Counted from the first letter of the stretch, positions 1 to 8,794 are shown. The stretch: 64,000 bases of DNA from Rhodospirillales bacterium (GCA_017644185.1 JAEPMA010000003.1:310001-374000); one strand, 5' to 3'. Notes: generated from the sequence alone by a model not told the origin. Made by a program: numbers and translations.

Positions 1-584
1 GCGAATGGGCAGGCGAGATCGCCGCCGCAGACAAGAAGGCTGTTGTCGTCTCTGTCGTCAGCCGGTTGCGTGAGCAGGATCCGGCACCCGATGTCTGGTT
101 GCTGTTCGCCCCCTTGAAGAAAGACCGCACCGACTTCCTGATCGAAAAGGCGACGGAGTTGGGTGTGTCAAAGCTGATCCCCGTGACAACGCAATTCACG
201 CAATCGTCCCGCCTGAATACCGATCGTGCCCGCGCGACCGCGATCGAGGCCGCCGAGCAATCGCGCCGTTTGACGGTTCCAGAAATCGAAGAACCTTCGT
301 CGTTGGAACGCGTCTTCGCCGACTGGCCTGACGACCGACGCCTGGTCTACCTGGATGAAACCGGCAGCGGCGCGCCGCTCGCTCAGGTGCTTGCCGGCAG
401 CGATGACGCTCTCGCATTCTTGATCGGCCCCGAAGGCGGGTTCGCCCCGAGTGAGCTTGACGTGCTCCGCAAACTGACCTTTTCTGTCGCCGCCGATTTG
501 GGGCCGCGTATCCTACGCGCCGAAACGGCGGCCGCCGCAGCGCTTGCAATTCGCCAGTCCGTTGCCGATTTGAAACCGAATTGA
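1..584 (+). CDS. rsmE: 16S rRNA m3U1498 methyltransferase RsmE, 5'-truncated
   Basis: C-terminal part of RsmE, the SPOUT-fold enzyme that methylates N3 of U1498 in 16S rRNA using SAM. The reading frame is open from base 3, so the gene enters from outside the window; the first TTG in frame (base 66) is inside the protein and is not a start. Family hallmarks are visible: a PLKKDR segment followed by IEKATELGV, the GPEGGF loop, and near the end LGPRILRAETA, which forms the trefoil-knot SAM site. The stop is a TGA at 582-584, and gshA begins 31 bases later on the same strand. Identification is firm; only the N-terminal PUA-like domain is missing. Confidence 0.95.
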   Translation, partial: EWAGEIAAADKKAVVVSVVSRLREQDPAPDVWLLFAPLKKDRTDFLIEKATELGVSKLIPVTTQFTQSSRLNTDRARATAIEAAEQSRRLTVPEIEEPSSLERVFADWPDDRRLVYLDETGSGAPLAQVLAGSDDALAFLIGPEGGFAPSELDVLRKLTFSVAADLGPRILRAETAAAAALAIRQSVADLKPN

Positions 585-615
585 CCCCAAATCCTGACCC
601 CTCTCGGAGAATCTC

Positions 616-1983
616 ATGTCCGGTGCTTCCGCGAAAAACGACACCCCGATCGACAGCAAGGACGTGCTCGTCCGTTATATGGAGGCCGGTTGCAAACCGC
701 CCGAACAGTGGCGCATCGGCACCGAGCACGAAAAGTTCGCGTTCCGCCTCTCGGACCTGAAACCTCTCACCTACGACGGCGATCAGGGCATCCGCGAACT
801 TCTGATGCGCCTCACCCGCTTCGGCTGGGAACCTGTTTACGAAGGTGAGAACGTCATCGCCCTTTCGTCCAAGGATGGGGGGTCGGTATCGCTGGAGCCC
901 GCAGGCCAGCTTGAACTTTCGGGTGCGGCTGTCGAAAACATCCACCAGACATGCGACGAGGTGTCGAGCCACCTACAACAGGTCAAGGCCATCGCCAAAG
1001 AGATGGGGATTGGCTTCGTCGGGCTCGGCTACCGCCCCAAGTGGCCGGTCGAGGACGTCCCCTGGATGCCGAAGGGCCGCTACAAGATCATGCGCGAGTA
1101 CATGCCGAAGAAAGGCAACCTCGGCCTCGAAATGATGCAGTCGACGTGCACCGTCCAGGTCAATCTCGATTTCTGCTCGGAAGAGGTCATGGTCGAGATG
1201 TTCCGGATCTCTCTCGCGTTACAACCCGTGGCGACGGCCTTATGGGCCAACTCGCCGTTCAGAAAGGGCAAGCCCAGCGAGTATCTGTCCTATCGGAGTC
1301 ACATCTGGACCGACGTCGACCCGGACCGAAGTGGCATGCTGCCGTTCGTGTTCGAGGACGGCATGGGGTTCGAACGTTACGTCGATTACGCGCTCGATGT
1401 GCCGATGTATTTCGTCTATCGCGACGGTAAGTACATCGACGCGTCCGGCCAGTCGTTCCGCGATTTCATGAAGGGCGAGCTACCCGCCTACCCCGGCCAC
1501 AAGCCGGTCCTTTCCGACTGGGCCGATCATATCTCGACGATCTTCCCGGAAGTCCGCCTGAAAACCTTCCTCGAGATGCGGGGCGCCGACGGCGGGCCGT
1601 GGAACCGGCTTTGCGCGCTCTCCGCGTTCTGGGTCGGCCTTTTGTACGACAGCGAAGCGCGCGCCGCAGCGTATGATCTGATCAAGGACTGGACGGATGA
1701 AGAGCGCCAGGCGCTCCGCGATCAGGTACCGACGACGGCGCTCAAGACCCCGTTCCGCAATCAGACCGTGCGGGAGATCGCCTGCGAGGCGCTGTGTATT
1801 TCGCACCGCGGCCTCAAGAACCGGGCACGGCTCGATAGCGTGGGGATGGACGAAAGCCATTTCCTGCAGCCGATTTTCCAGACCGCCGAGAGCGGCCTGA
1901 CGCCGGCCGATGAGTTATTGGCGGCCTATCACCGGCTGTGGAAGGGTAACGTCGATCAGGTGTTCACCGAGTACGCGTACTGA
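616..1983 (+). CDS. gshA: Glutamate--cysteine ligase (GCS2 type)
   Basis: First enzyme of glutathione synthesis; it joins glutamate and cysteine with ATP in the cytoplasm. The 455-residue product is full length for the plant/alphaproteobacterial GCS2 class. Visible family features are the N-terminal GTEHEKFAF segment (ATP and glutamate site), the [13 protein letters not shown] block near residue 175, and the [14 protein letters not shown] block near residue 230. The ATG is preceded by a CTCGGAGAATCTC stretch with a good ribosome-binding site. It lies just downstream of rsmE, an arrangement I recall from other alphaproteobacteria. gshB is not in the window. Confidence 0.95.
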   Translation: MSGASAKNDTPIDSKDVLVRYMEAGCKPPEQWRIGTEHEKFAFRLSDLKPLTYDGDQGIRELLMRLTRFGWEPVYEGENVIALSSKDGGSVSLEPAGQLELSGAAVENIHQTCDEVSSHLQQVKAIAKEMGIGFVGLGYRPKWPVEDVPWMPKGRYKIMREYMPKKGNLGLEMMQSTCTVQVNLDFCSEEVMVEMFRISLALQPVATALWANSPFRKGKPSEYLSYRSHIWTDVDPDRSGMLPFVFEDGMGFERYVDYALDVPMYFVYRDGKYIDASGQSFRDFMKGELPAYPGHKPVLSDWADHISTIFPEVRLKTFLEMRGADGGPWNRLCALSAFWVGLLYDSEARAAAYDLIKDWTDEERQALRDQVPTTALKTPFRNQTVREIACEALCISHRGLKNRARLDSVGMDESHFLQPIFQTAESGLTPADELLAAYHRLWKGNVDQVFTEYAY

Positions 1984-2104
1984 TCTTTCTTCCGGATCAG
2001 TTAACAAAGCGGGAGCGCCCTCAATCCCCGGAAAGATTTGTGATCTGAAAAAATTCCTCTAGCCTTTGCATGACTTCGGCAACGGGAATTATCCGGGTGC
2101 GTTC

Positions 2105-3103
2105 ATGCGTTTCATCATCACTCTTGTCGGATTTATTGCACTGCTGGCATCGGCAAATGCAGACGCAGATGGCACGTTATCCATCGACAATTTCCGTTGC
2201 GCTGAGGCCGCGGCGGCATTGCAGCAACCGGTCAGTGAGCCGATTCAGGTCGAGGATATGTACCCGATCCTGAAAACTGCCACTCAGGCGATCATTCTTG
2301 GATGTTCAACCTCGCCATTCGATCGACCGGTCCGATTATTAGAAAGGTTGATTGATCCAACAATTGGTTATCTGGGCGCATTAGAACTGGGTGCAGCTTA
2401 TGAGTTCGGATTGCATACTCACATCGATCCCGGCAACGCTAGGCGTTGGTATCAACGATACATCCTAATGAATATCGATGGTGCCGATCCAGAATGGGAA
2501 AAGGCGCGCGCGAGAATTGCTCAGTTTCATCGCGCGAGCAGAAACCGCACGAGTTCATCGGTTCCGGTGGCTTCGTCCGCAAAGAAAATGGCATCGCCTT
2601 TATTCGAGCATGAACTTTCCCGCATTAAAAATCTGAAAAACGGACGCGTGGAAGAGCTTGTCGAGGCGATTGAAGATTTCGTCGATAGTGCCGACAGAAA
2701 CCGCCAGGACGTGATTCTTGCCGGACAAGCACTTCGTCATATTGCGGAAGACGGCCATCCGGAAGCAATGCACGTGTTCGCACTGGGAATTCTCGAACGC
2801 AGGTTCGCGCCATGGAACAGGTCTGCAGGGTCCATCCGCGCACAGGCACAGCATTATCTAATGAAGGCCGCAGCAAAAATGTATGTGCCTTCTTTGTTGA
2901 AGCTTGCCGAACTATGTGAAGGCAGCACGGTTTCAACCGCCGAAACGGCGATAGCATTCTATCGAGTCGCGTCCAGAGAAGGAGCGCAGGTCGCCGAAGG
3001 CAACCTGCGCCGGCTACATGCAAAATACCCCGATGCAGATAGTCGATGGATAGATCAAGCGACGCAGTACATCAAAAGCGGCAAACTGCCGTTGTGCCCT
3101 TAA
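2105..3103 (+). CDS. Secreted protein with Sel1-like repeats
   Basis: A 332-residue protein beginning with a clear Sec signal peptide (MRF, a hydrophobic run, cut near ANADA). I chose the ATG at 2105 because upstream in-frame codons would only add a polar tail before the signal. The mature part is alpha-helical with Sel1/TPR-like blocks: one near residues 100-125 (LGALELGAAYEFG then a WYQRY segment) and a cluster at about 220-310 (HPEAMHVFALGILE, AQHYLMKAAAK, PSLLKLAELCEGS, AIAFYRVASREGAQ). Such repeats usually mediate protein contacts in the envelope. The DNA is visibly richer in A/T than gshA upstream, and the gene converges with a broken phage gene 6 bases away, which suggests acquired DNA. 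Function unknown. Confidence 0.75.
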   Translation: MRFIITLVGFIALLASANADADGTLSIDNFRCAEAAAALQQPVSEPIQVEDMYPILKTATQAIILGCSTSPFDRPVRLLERLIDPTIGYLGALELGAAYEFGLHTHIDPGNARRWYQRYILMNIDGADPEWEKARARIAQFHRASRNRTSSSVPVASSAKKMASPLFEHELSRIKNLKNGRVEELVEAIEDFVDSADRNRQDVILAGQALRHIAEDGHPEAMHVFALGILERRFAPWNRSAGSIRAQAQHYLMKAAAKMYVPSLLKLAELCEGSTVSTAETAIAFYRVASREGAQVAEGNLRRLHAKYPDADSRWIDQATQYIKSGKLPLCP

Positions 3104-3109
3104 AACGTC

Positions 3110-3955
3110 CTACTTGTTGCACCCTTGCAGTTCGAGTTTGTCGGATGTTCGGCGCAAAGTTTCACGTGCCGCGTCAGTATCGCGCAGCTTCAAATCTCGC
3201 TCCGCAACAGCAACCTCATGCCGGTTGCCTAAATCAGCGTGTTCAAATTCAAGAGCGACATACTCTGCAAGTAATTTTGCCAGTCTAGCTGGAAGGTCCG
3301 GCCGCAGCTTTCCGCCAAGGAGTATCGAAAGCCCGAATCGACCATACGTCGTACGAACTTCGAACACGATCTCAGACATCTCATGAGTCAATTTGGCCAG
3401 TTTCAGACTGATTCTTTCGACTTCGTCGTTTGCCTTATCCCAATGACTTCTCGCGGCGTTGAAATTGTGTGAATCCACCTCTAACTGAAGGCGTAGGCGT
3501 TCGCAGCCCTCTGATTCGAGTTCCTCCGCCCTACACCGGCAGTTGGTCGCCTCGCCCGGGTGGCCACCTTCGTGCGGGTTGTTCCACTCGAAGACCTTGC
3601 CGTCCCGCTCGGCATGCTCGGAGCGGACCTTGCTGTCGCCCCGCGTACGCCAGATGTATTTGCCTTCGTTTTGGGCGCGCGCTGACGAACCAAACGAGTC
3701 CGCGTCCAAAGCAGTGCGGATCGCTTGTTCGGTGTCGTCGCCCGGGCGTACTTCGCCCGTCGCACGCATGCCTCTAATGCGCTGGAGATTGGAAACTGCA
3801 TCGAAAAGCTGAGCGTCAGGATAGGGCGTCATGCCTTAGCCGGGCGCCTTGTAATATCCGAGCCGTTGCAATGCGAGCTTGGTCTTCATCGCGTCGTCGA
3901 GATCGACGTGCGTGTTCGATGCCAATGGCGCTTTGATGGAGAAACGCGTGGTCAT
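3110..3955 (-). pseudogene. Phage protein with peptidoglycan-binding-like and Mu F-like domains, broken by an in-frame stop
   Basis: Reads from an ATG at 3955 (behind an AAAGGA ribosome-binding site) for 39 codons to a TAA at 3836-3838, then continues in the same frame as 240 more codons. The two halves fit one protein. Together they give a peptidoglycan-binding-like repeat (DDAMKTKLALQRLGYY, stop, MTPYPDAQLFDAV then GEVRPGDDTEQAI). A Mu gpF/SPP1 gp7-like minor head motif follows (YIWRTRGDSKVRSEHAERDG, GGHPGEATNCRC), and then about 130 residues of likely coiled coil. The nearby reinitiation ATG at 3832 could still make a 240-residue protein. The stop is probably a recent nonsense change of a Tyr or similar codon. 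A terminator lies just upstream and no other phage gene adjoins it, so this is a prophage remnant. Confidence 0.75.
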
Positions 3956-3976
3956 TTGTCAGGTCCTTTCAAACAT

Positions 3977-4008
3977 AAAAAAAGCCCCGCCGGGATCGGC
4001 GAGGCTTT
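3977..4008 (-). terminator. Rho-independent terminator upstream of phage remnant
   Basis: On the minus strand an 11-bp stem (AAAGCCTCGCC with GGCGGGGCTTT, loop GATCCC) runs into seven T residues. It lies 22 bases before the start of the broken phage gene, so it ends a transcript from further upstream, and the phage gene starts right after it. The same layout occurs at the second phage remnant near 18.2 kb. Confidence 0.85.
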
Positions 4009-4081
4009 AGGTTCCGATTGTAAAATGCCGCGCGCCGATGCGGCCGAGTGAAGCGTGTTCAGGCACCACCGATGCCCGCGC

Positions 4082-4122
4082 GCAAAAGAAAAGGCCGCCA
4101 CCCCTTTAGGACGACGGCCTTT
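4082..4122 (-). terminator. Rho-independent terminator of the amino-acid ABC transporter operon
   Basis: On the minus strand, 24 bases past the stop of the solute-binding protein gene, AAAGGCCG pairs with CGGCCTTT across a 17-base loop, followed by TTCTTTT. The position and T-rich tail fit termination of the three-gene transporter transcript. Confidence 0.8.
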
Positions 4123-4145
4123 CTGAAATTAGTTGATGTAACGGA

Positions 4146-4937
4146 TTACATCGACGGCAGCGGCGGCAGTTTCTGACCCAGCCACTTCTGCGACAGGCCT
4201 TCGAGTTCACCGCCCAGCGTCTTGTGCAGGATGAACACGTTGACCCACTGAAGAAGATCGAAGTTGCCCTTCTTCACGCCGATGAAGCAGGGCGATTCCT
4301 TGATAATGAATTTGGTTTCGATGCCGAAGTCCGGGTTCTTCTTGGCGAAGTCGGCGGCTAGCGTGTTGCCCGTCACGATGACGTCGGTCTGACCGGACGC
4401 GTAGGCGGCAATAGTCGATGCATTATCACCGAAACGGATGATTTCGGTGCCCTTGGGCGCGACTTTGGTCAGTTCCAGATCTTCGAGCGTGCCACCCGTC
4501 AAACCCACTTTCTTTCCCGCGAGATCGGCGACGGAACTGACCACCATGTCCTTTTTGGCGAACGCACCCGAGAAGAACGGCGCATAGGCGCTCGAGAACC
4601 AGATCGACTTGGCGCGGCCCGGGTTGGCGCCCATGACCGAGATCACCAGATCGACGCGGTCGGTTTCAAGAAACGGAATGCGCTGTTTCGACGTGACCGG
4701 CACCAGTTCCAGTTCGACACCCAAATCCTTGGCGACCAGCTTGGCGACATCGACGTCGTAGCCTTCGTATTCACCGTCGGCGCCGATCGAGCCGAACGGC
4801 GGGAAGTTCTCCGGCACCGCGATCTTCACCTTACCGGCTTTGAGGATGTCCGAAAGGTCGGCGGACGCCGGCGCGGCCTGGACGAGTGCGGCGCATGCAA
4901 ACGCGGCAATCGTGAGTTTGCGCATGAGGTTGAACAT
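4146..4937 (-). CDS. ABC transporter substrate-binding protein, family 3
   Basis: Periplasmic receptor of the polar-amino-acid type (SBP_bac_3), 263 residues. A signal peptide of about 26 residues ends at PASA-D. The mature protein starts with the typical KIAVPENFPPFG-IGADGEYEGYDVDVAK segment, followed by KQRIPFLETDRVDLV and the GKKVGLTGGTLEDLEL lobe-crossing region. The start at 4937 is supported by AAAGGAG 7 bases upstream. It is the last gene of an operon with two permeases and faces an RpiR regulator and ureide genes, so its ligand may be a nitrogen-rich small molecule (inference). No ATPase gene is present. Confidence 0.92.
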   Translation of the reverse strand: MFNLMRKLTIAAFACAALVQAAPASADLSDILKAGKVKIAVPENFPPFGSIGADGEYEGYDVDVAKLVAKDLGVELELVPVTSKQRIPFLETDRVDLVISVMGANPGRAKSIWFSSAYAPFFSGAFAKKDMVVSSVADLAGKKVGLTGGTLEDLELTKVAPKGTEIIRFGDNASTIAAYASGQTDVIVTGNTLAADFAKKNPDFGIETKFIIKESPCFIGVKKGNFDLLQWVNVFILHKTLGGELEGLSQKWLGQKLPPLPSM

Positions 4938-4958
4938 TAGAAACTCCTTTCCCTGTGG

Positions 4959-5669
4959 TTATGCAGTTGCGACCTGCGGACCTTTTGAGTAGGTCCCAAG
5001 CCGTTTTTCGAAATAGATGGCGAGCCTGGAAAGCGGGAAGCACAGGCAGAAATAGATAAGCGCCATCAGCGGATAAATGACGAACGGTTCCGTGCCGTCG
5101 ACCGGCGTATTGGCCCAGCGCCGGCCCAGGTTCATCAGGTCGTTGAAGCCGATGATATAGGCGAGCGAGGTGCCCTTGATGATCTGCACGCTGAAGCCGA
5201 CGGTCGGCGCGAGGGCGAGACGCAACGCTTGGGGCAGGATGATCGCGCGCAAGACCGGGAAGAACCGCATACCGACCGAATAGCCGCCTTCCCACTGCCC
5301 CTTGGGGACGGCCTGAATCGCACCGCGCCACACCTCGGCAAGGTAGGCGCTGGAATAGAGCGTCAGCGATACGGTTGCCGACACCCACGGGTTCACGTCC
5401 TGACCCAATAGCCGGGGCACGCCGAGGCCGGACAGGAACAGCAGCATCAAAAGCGGCACCGATTGGAAGCACCAGATGTAGCTGGTGGCAACACGGATCA
5501 ACGGCGGCTTGCCGGAAATGCGCATTAACGTGATGAAGGCGCCGATGATGCCGCCGCCGATGAAGGCGATTAACGACAGATAGATCGTGAACTGGGTCGC
5601 TTCCAGCAACTGGAAGATGACGATGCCCATCGGCTTGCCGAGAAGATCGATAAAGAGCTCTTTCATCAC
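4959..5669 (-). CDS. Amino-acid-type ABC transporter permease
   Basis: Inner-membrane permease of the HisMQ/GltJK class, 236 residues with about five membrane helices. The conserved cytoplasmic loop that docks the ATPase is present (EVWRGAIQAVPKGQWEGGYSVGM, then IILPQALRLALAP, the EAA-type motif). Its start overlaps the stop of the upstream permease by 4 bases, so the two are translationally coupled and should form the heterodimeric channel for the binding protein encoded 21 bases downstream. Confidence 0.92.
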   Translation of the reverse strand: MMKELFIDLLGKPMGIVIFQLLEATQFTIYLSLIAFIGGGIIGAFITLMRISGKPPLIRVATSYIWCFQSVPLLMLLFLSGLGVPRLLGQDVNPWVSATVSLTLYSSAYLAEVWRGAIQAVPKGQWEGGYSVGMRFFPVLRAIILPQALRLALAPTVGFSVQIIKGTSLAYIIGFNDLMNLGRRWANTPVDGTEPFVIYPLMALIYFCLCFPLSRLAIYFEKRLGTYSKGPQVATA

Positions 5670-6343
5670 CGGTCCTTCCAGGCGAAGTAGTGTCGGTCGA
5701 TCGCGAGCATGCAGAACTTGAACAGAAGCGCGATCGCCACGTACAAAAGCGTCAGCGTGATGAAGATCTCAAACGAGCGGAACGTCCGGCTGTCGATGAA
5801 CACGCCCGCGTGGGTCAGGTCCTCGACCCCGATCTCGGAAATCACGCCCGTGGTCAGAAACAGAAAGATGAACTGACTGGTGAGCGACGGATAAACACTC
5901 GCGATCACCTGCGGGATGATCACCTTCCTGAAACGCTGCAATGGTTTGAGACCGAGCGCGATGGCGGCTTCGATCTGACCCTTTGAAATCGACTGCAAGC
6001 CGGACCTTAGTATTTCGGCGAAATAAGCGGAAAAGTTCAGCGTCAGGCCCAGAAGCGCGTGCGCCCAGAACGGCCACGAATACCCGAACAACAACGGCAG
6101 CCCGAAAGCGACAAAGAATAGCTGCACGATTAATGGCGTGTTGCGGATGAACTCGACGTAGGCCGCCGAGATCTGAGCGGCGACCGGGACCTTCGCGTTT
6201 CTGACCGCAGCCAGAATACCGGCGACGATAAAACCGATAATGGCGGCGCCGACGGTCAAAGAGATGCTGAGCCAGATTCCCTCCGCCAGGCGCAGCAGAT
6301 AGTCGCCGTTCCGGTAGATTTCGAAGAATCGTAATTCAAACAA
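5666..6343 (-). CDS. Amino-acid-type ABC transporter permease
   Basis: Second permease of the system, 225 residues. It has the HisMQ-type N-terminus (LRLAEGIWLSISLTVGAAIIGF), the phrase AAYVEFIRNTPLIVQLFFVAFGLP seen in GltJ-like proteins, and the ATPase-docking loop (ILRSGLQSISKGQIEAAIALGL, then VIIPQVIASVYPSL). It is first in a three-gene operon (permease, permease, binding protein) transcribed away from the RpiR regulator. The operon has no ATPase in this window, so an orphan or shared ATPase must power it if it works. Confidence 0.92.
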   Translation of the reverse strand: MFELRFFEIYRNGDYLLRLAEGIWLSISLTVGAAIIGFIVAGILAAVRNAKVPVAAQISAAYVEFIRNTPLIVQLFFVAFGLPLLFGYSWPFWAHALLGLTLNFSAYFAEILRSGLQSISKGQIEAAIALGLKPLQRFRKVIIPQVIASVYPSLTSQFIFLFLTTGVISEIGVEDLTHAGVFIDSRTFRSFEIFITLTLLYVAIALLFKFCMLAIDRHYFAWKDR

Positions 6344-6520
6344 TCCGGGAATTCCCCTGCCGCGCTGCTCCCTTTTTGATCATCTTTGCCACGATGATTC
6401 TTGTTTGATCATCCGAGTTAATACTGAAATTATTTTCTCAACAAGTAAAATTTTAAAAACTTGAGTTTCAGCGCAAGCAGGCCTAGCCTAATTGGACATG
6501 GAGAAAGCGCTAGCCTGAGC
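6344..6520. promoter_or_regulatory. Divergent control region between transporter operon and rpiR-allE-allA
   Basis: AT-rich 177-base region separating divergent transcripts. It carries a perfect direct repeat of TTTGATCATC at 6375-6384 and 6404-6413 (29 bases start to start), each including the palindrome TGATCA. A TGAAATTATTTTC stretch near 6424-6436 resembles half-symmetric RpiR-family sites. The rpiR gene beside it makes these sites candidates for its operators. No clear sigma-70 boxes could be assigned with confidence. Confidence 0.5.
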
Positions 6521-7417
6521 ATGTCCAAGAAACCCGTCACATCGAACACGCCCGCAAACGACGCCCAGAGCCTGGGTTTTACCGCGCTCGAAAAAGCCAT
6601 CCGCAAGCACTATCCCGAACTGCCCGAGAGCGAGCGCCGGATCGCCGATCTCATCCTCGAATTTCCGGGCGAAGTCGCCGCCTATACCGCGACCGAGCTC
6701 GCCAAATTATCGAACGGCTCGAAGGCCGCCGTGACGCGCCTGATCCAGCGGCTGGGCTATTCGAACTACGACGAGGCGCGCCGCACCGCGCGCGATGCGC
6801 AGGCCTGGGGTTCGCCCGTTTATCTGATGGCCAAGAAGCCCGAGCCATCGAACTTCGCGGCCAAGGTCCAGTCGCACATCGAACAAGACACCCAGAACAT
6901 CAACGTCACCCTTCAGTCGCTCAGGCCGGATACTGTTCGCGCCATCGTCAAGGCGATCTGCAAGGCAAAGCGCGTGTTCTGTTTGGGGTGGCGCAACAGC
7001 TACTTTCTTGCCGGATATCTGCAGTGGCAAATCATCCAGGTTCGCCCCGACGTGATGCTTTTACCCGCCGCCGGAAACACGCTCGCCGAAGACGTCGCGG
7101 CGATGAACAAGGACGACATTTTGATCTGTGTCGGCATGCGCCGGCGCGTCCCTCAGATGAACACTGTGATGGCGCAAGCCAATGCGATCGGCGCCAAGGT
7201 TCTCTACGTCACCGACCGGACCGCACCACCGGTTGCCAGTGCGACGTGGACCATCCCGTGCGCAGTGCGCGGCACCGACCCGTTGGACCGATACGGTGCC
7301 GTTCTGTCGCTGTTCCATTTTCTCAGCATCGCGGTCTTCGAAGAAATGGCGGAACGTGGCCGGGATCATCTTCAGAGTATCGAGCGGCTCCACGATGAGC
7401 TTGGGGAACTTCAGTAA
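6521..7417 (+). CDS. MurR/RpiR family transcriptional regulator
   Basis: 298-residue regulator. An N-terminal helix-turn-helix of the RpiR type occupies about residues 15-90 (SERRIADLILEFPGEVAAYTATELAKLSNGSKAAVTRLIQRLGYSNYDEARR, in pieces). A C-terminal SIS sugar-isomerase fold follows from about residue 140 (VFCLGWRNSYFLAGYLQWQI, DDILICVGMRRRVPQ, AKVLYVTDRT). I took the ATG at 6521 because the upstream TTG at 6461 adds a stretch unlike the family and has no ribosome-binding site, although the site at 6521 is also weak. It precedes allE and allA on the same strand and likely controls them and the divergent transporter. Confidence 0.88.
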   Translation: MSKKPVTSNTPANDAQSLGFTALEKAIRKHYPELPESERRIADLILEFPGEVAAYTATELAKLSNGSKAAVTRLIQRLGYSNYDEARRTARDAQAWGSPVYLMAKKPEPSNFAAKVQSHIEQDTQNINVTLQSLRPDTVRAIVKAICKAKRVFCLGWRNSYFLAGYLQWQIIQVRPDVMLLPAAGNTLAEDVAAMNKDDILICVGMRRRVPQMNTVMAQANAIGAKVLYVTDRTAPPVASATWTIPCAVRGTDPLDRYGAVLSLFHFLSIAVFEEMAERGRDHLQSIERLHDELGELQ

Positions 7418-7461
7418 TTGAACGGGCCAAGAGCCCGTGATCGAATGACGAGGACAGAAAC

Positions 7462-8292
7462 GTGAACGACACTTCTTACTATACCCCCAAAGGCGGCCTC
7501 CCCGGCCCGACCAATCTGATGACCGGCCGCGCCGTTTTCACGACGGCTTACGCCGTAATCCCCAAGGGGGTCATGGCGGACATCGTCACCAGCAAGCTGC
7601 CGTTCTGGACCGACACACGGTTATGGGTCCTCTCAAAACCGCTGTCTGGGTTCGCGGAGACGTTCTCCCAATACATCGTCGAGATATCGCCTGGCGGGGG
7701 GAGTGACAAACCGGAGACCGAACCGGGGACCGAGGCCGTGCTGTTCGTCACCGACGGCGAGCTGACCCTGACCCTCGACAATGAAACCCACACGATGACG
7801 TCGGGTGGATACGCCTATATCTCGTGCGAAACCGACTGGGCTGTTAAGAACAACAGCGGCGCAACCGTCAGCTTCCACTGGATCCGCAAGGCGTATGAAA
7901 ACGTCGAAGGCCTCGATTTACCCGACAGCTTCGTCACGAACGAGAAAGACCACGCGCCCCAGGTCATGCCCGACGATCATACCGGCTGGATGACGACGCG
8001 CTTCGTCGACGGCAACGACATGCGCCACGACATGCACGTCAACATCGTGACCTTCAAGCCTGGCAGCGCGATCCCGTTCAAGGAAACTCACGTGATGGAG
8101 CATGGTCTTTATGTTTTACAGGGCAAGGCCGTCTATCACCTGAACCAGGATTGGGTCGAGGTCGAAGCCGGCGATTACATGTGGTTGCGCGCGTTCTGCC
8201 CGCAGGCCTGCTACGCCGGCGGGCCGGACTTGTTCCGCTATCTTCTATACAAAAACGTCAACCGCCACATGAAGCTGGCCCCGGCGGGATGA
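7462..8292 (+). CDS. allE: (S)-ureidoglycine aminohydrolase
   Basis: Bicupin enzyme of allantoin breakdown. It releases ammonia from (S)-ureidoglycine to give (S)-ureidoglycolate and normally uses manganese. At 276 residues it is full length. The first cupin is around residues 60-130 (TEAVLFVTDGELTLTL). The catalytic second cupin is around 195-265, with the metal/substrate segment FKETHVMEHGLYVLQGKAVYHLN and a DYMWLRAFCPQACYAGG stretch. Its stop overlaps the start of allA by 4 bases (ATGA), giving consecutive steps of one pathway. It is 44 bases downstream of the RpiR regulator. Confidence 0.92.
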   Translation: MNDTSYYTPKGGLPGPTNLMTGRAVFTTAYAVIPKGVMADIVTSKLPFWTDTRLWVLSKPLSGFAETFSQYIVEISPGGGSDKPETEPGTEAVLFVTDGELTLTLDNETHTMTSGGYAYISCETDWAVKNNSGATVSFHWIRKAYENVEGLDLPDSFVTNEKDHAPQVMPDDHTGWMTTRFVDGNDMRHDMHVNIVTFKPGSAIPFKETHVMEHGLYVLQGKAVYHLNQDWVEVEAGDYMWLRAFCPQACYAGGPDLFRYLLYKNVNRHMKLAPAG

Positions 8293-8783
8293 CCGAAAGA
8301 ACCGTCACCGCGGTATCGTTGACCAAGGGCGCTTTCCGTCCGTTCGGGGACGTGATCGAACCAGCGGGCGATGCCGACATGATGATCAACGACGGCCGCT
8401 GCGAGCGGTTTCACGATCTCGCGCGGCTGACGTTCGACGGTGGGGATGCGGGGATCAGTCTCTTCCGCACCGATGCGATATCGCTTCCGTATAAAATGGA
8501 CCTGATGGAGCGTCATCCGCTCGGCTCGCAGGCTTTTATACCGATGGTCGATAAACCCTTCCTCGTCGTGGTGGCGCCCGACGACGCAGGCAGGCCCGGT
8601 GCGCCGCACGCCTTCATGACCGGCCCCGGGCAGGGCGTGAACTATCTCAACAATGTCTGGCACGCGCCGCTCCTCGCGCTCGAAGACGGGGCCGTGTTCG
8701 CGGTCGTCGACCGCATCGGCGGCGGCGGCAATCTCGAAGAGTTCCGTCTGGCGACGCCGGTCACAGTCTTAGCAGACATATAA
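8289..8783 (+). CDS. allA: Ureidoglycolate lyase
   Basis: Splits (S)-ureidoglycolate into glyoxylate and urea, the step after AllE. The 164-residue length fits the family. Visible family segments include GAFRPFGDVIEP near the start, ERHPLGSQAFIPM around residue 75, and the C-terminal YLNNVWHAPLLAL and FAVVDRIGGGGNLEE. The ATG at 8289 overlaps the allE stop codon; an upstream in-frame extension would run inside allE and is rejected. Allantoinase and allantoate hydrolase are not in the window, so the pathway must be completed elsewhere. Confidence 0.95.
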   Translation: MTERTVTAVSLTKGAFRPFGDVIEPAGDADMMINDGRCERFHDLARLTFDGGDAGISLFRTDAISLPYKMDLMERHPLGSQAFIPMVDKPFLVVVAPDDAGRPGAPHAFMTGPGQGVNYLNNVWHAPLLALEDGAVFAVVDRIGGGGNLEEFRLATPVTVLADI

Positions 8784-8794
8784 ATTAAGTAGCT

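Noticed and set aside
3836-3838. TAA in the phage gene as a programmed recoding site
   Set aside because: No stimulatory structure or slippery sequence is visible and the gene is orphaned, so a nonsense mutation is simpler.
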